Below, piece by piece: positions 33,847 through 35,016 of a DNA stretch of 35,016 bases; position 1 is the first letter of the stretch; every line of letters starts with the position of its first letter. The notes beneath the pieces were generated by a model. It saw only the letters and a program-made list of their open reading frames with translations, did not search any database and was not told the DNA's origin. The position numbers and the translations under genes are program-made. The DNA is from Mesobacterium_A hydrothermale. GTDB taxonomy: Bacteria > Pseudomonadota > Alphaproteobacteria > Rhodobacterales > Rhodobacteraceae. The stretch covers positions 1-35,016 of the forward strand of contig NZ_JAYLLH010000033.1 in assembly GCF_035818635.1 (NCBI RefSeq), in the 5' to 3' direction.

Positions 33847-34932
33847 CTAGAACAGCGAAAGCTGGCCCCCGGCGCGGGGCGGCACCCGGAACAGATCGCA
33901 GCGCAGATCGGTTTGCGGCCTGTCCAGCTCAAGCCGCCGGGCGGCCAGTTTGAACCGCTGCGATATGACCTGTGCATATGGCCCCTCTCCGCGCATCCGA
34001 TGGCCCCAGCGCGGGTCATAGTCGCGCCCGCCGTGCATTTCGCGCACCCGCGCCATGACACGGGCGGCACGGTCGGGGTAATGCTCTTCCAGCCAGGCGC
34101 GCCACAGCGGCGCGACCTCACGCGGCAGGCGCAGCATGACCCAGCTTGCGGCGCTGGCCCCGGCCTCTGCGCCCGCGTGCAGGATGCTTTCCAGTTCGGG
34201 ATCGGTCAACGCGGGCACGACGGGTGACACCATCAACCGCACCGGGATCCCCGCCTGTGTCAGCCGCCGGATCGTTTGCAGGCGGCGGGCGGGTGCCGGC
34301 ACCCGCGGCTCCATCCGGCGCGACAGGTCCCGGTCAAGCGTGGTGACGGAAATCCCCACCCGCACAAGCCCTTGCCCGGCCAACGGGGCCAGCAGGTCAA
34401 TGTCACGCTCGATCAGCGTGCCCTTGGTTACGATGGCGACGGGATGACGAAAGGCGGCCAGGACAACCAGAACATCCCGCAAGAGCCCCCGGTCGCGTTC
34501 GCAGGGTTGGTAGGGGTCGGTATTGGTTCCGATCGACAGCGGCGCAACGCGATAGCGCTTTGCGCGCAGTTCGCGCGCCAGAACGTCGGCAATGCCGGGC
34601 CGGGCAATCAGCCGGGTTTCGAAATCCAGCCCCGGCGACAGGCCCAGATAGGCGTGGCTGGGACGCGCGAAACAATAAATGCACCCGTGTTCGCAGCCGC
34701 GATAGGGGTTCAGCGACCGGTCGAACGGCAGATCCGGAGAGGTGTTGTAGGTGATTGCGCTGCGCGGCACCTCGTCGCTGACCACCGTGCGCAGCACGCC
34801 CCGGTCTTCGGGCAAATCCCAACCGTCATCAAAATCGGCACGCGACAACCTTTCGAACCGACCGCTGTCATTGCTGCCAGCACCGCGTCCGGGGCGTTTG
34901 TCTGCATCGATCTTGCGGTCTGCCGGGGCCAT
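33847..34932 (-). CDS. PA0069-family radical SAM protein
   Basis: A 361-residue radical SAM enzyme with the [4Fe-4S] motif C80-x3-C84-x2-C87 in NPYRGCEHGCIYCFARPSH, related to spore-photolyase-like/Rv2578c-type proteins (PA0069 family). Further landmarks are SIGTNTDPYQPCE, AIVTKGTLIERDID and SVTTLDRDLSRRMEPR. Its reaction is unknown. The ATG at 34932 is adjacent to an in-frame GTG at 34935; either could start translation. The ribosome site is weak. It ends in GGQLSLF, a common family terminus. Confidence 0.9.
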   Translation of the reverse strand: MAPADRKIDADKRPGRGAGSNDSGRFERLSRADFDDGWDLPEDRGVLRTVVSDEVPRSAITYNTSPDLPFDRSLNPYRGCEHGCIYCFARPSHAYLGLSPGLDFETRLIARPGIADVLARELRAKRYRVAPLSIGTNTDPYQPCERDRGLLRDVLVVLAAFRHPVAIVTKGTLIERDIDLLAPLAGQGLVRVGISVTTLDRDLSRRMEPRVPAPARRLQTIRRLTQAGIPVRLMVSPVVPALTDPELESILHAGAEAGASAASWVMLRLPREVAPLWRAWLEEHYPDRAARVMARVREMHGGRDYDPRWGHRMRGEGPYAQVISQRFKLAARRLELDRPQTDLRCDLFRVPPRAGGQLSLF

Positions 34933-35016
34933 CACCGGACGCTAGTGGATTGAATCCAACATTTGGAACCCTCGATTTCTTGCGGCGATGATGTCGTTGG
35001 GGTCTGCCCGCCAAAC

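Noticed and set aside
34942..34957. CTAGTGGATTGA near the right edge matching (inverted) the end of the RTX gene, as possible mobile-element ends
   Set aside because: A 12-base match is expected by chance in a window this size; no transposase or target duplication is visible.

Overview
The window is a GC-rich chromosomal segment of an alphaproteobacterium, most likely a marine Rhodobacterales (Roseobacter/Rhodobacteraceae) species. Evidence: an iscR-led SUF operon with an interposed YbjQ protein and YIP1-type membrane proteins, an IscR lacking the usual three-cysteine cluster, a DUF1476 (ATP synthase zeta) gene beside purC, glutaryl-CoA dehydrogenase paired with a LysR gene, and strong GC codon bias. 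No transposase, CRISPR array, rRNA or prophage gene was seen.

Layout. (1) 63-4268 (-): a 1401-residue RTX-type secreted protein with three 540-bp-period repeats and two laminin-B-like domains. (2) 4730-4806 (-): tRNA-Arg(CCG). (3) 12847 down to 4920 (-): a nine-gene Fe-S cluster assembly operon, iscR - short NifS/IscS-like desulfurase - sufB - ybjQ - sufC - sufD - two YIP1-like membrane genes - sufS. A perfect 15-bp palindrome overlaps the predicted -10 of its promoter. (4) 13007-14499 (+): alpha/beta hydrolase, small unknown protein, HD-domain hydrolase. (5) 14660-15886 (-) and 15981-16883 (+): gcdH and a divergent LysR regulator. (6) 20470 down to 16939 (-): YfgM-like protein, BamB-like beta-propeller lipoprotein and Der GTPase, the enterobacterial yfgM-bamB-der order. 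(7) 20768-25824 (+): RND efflux pair (adaptor and permease) behind twin 17-bp operators. (8) 29075 down to 25969 (-): DctB/DctD-type two-component system. (9) 32110 down to 29112 (-): purC, purS, a zinc alcohol dehydrogenase and purQ. (10) 32272-33761 (+): ATPase-inhibitor zeta subunit and a BmtB-type homocysteine methyltransferase. (11) 33847-34932 (-): PA0069-family radical SAM protein.

How parts work together. The SUF operon supplies SufBCD scaffold and two desulfurases under a self-located IscR. PurS and PurQ are the small subunits that work with PurL (outside the window) for FGAM synthesis, and PurC acts two steps later. BamB and YfgM belong to envelope protein biogenesis.

Most notable signals: the DctD-like regulator has lost the sigma-54-contacting GAFTGA loop; the IscR-type palindrome recurs inside the desulfurase gene in a patch of rare AT-rich codons; a recurrent hairpin plus (GA)TATTTT element lies, always in the same orientation, after four minus-strand genes, one copy of it expanded into a G13/C9/C43 tract; and the secreted RTX protein combines young tandem repeats with a laminin-B pair. 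Long antisense reading frames (up to 1242 codons) are codon-bias shadows and were not annotated.
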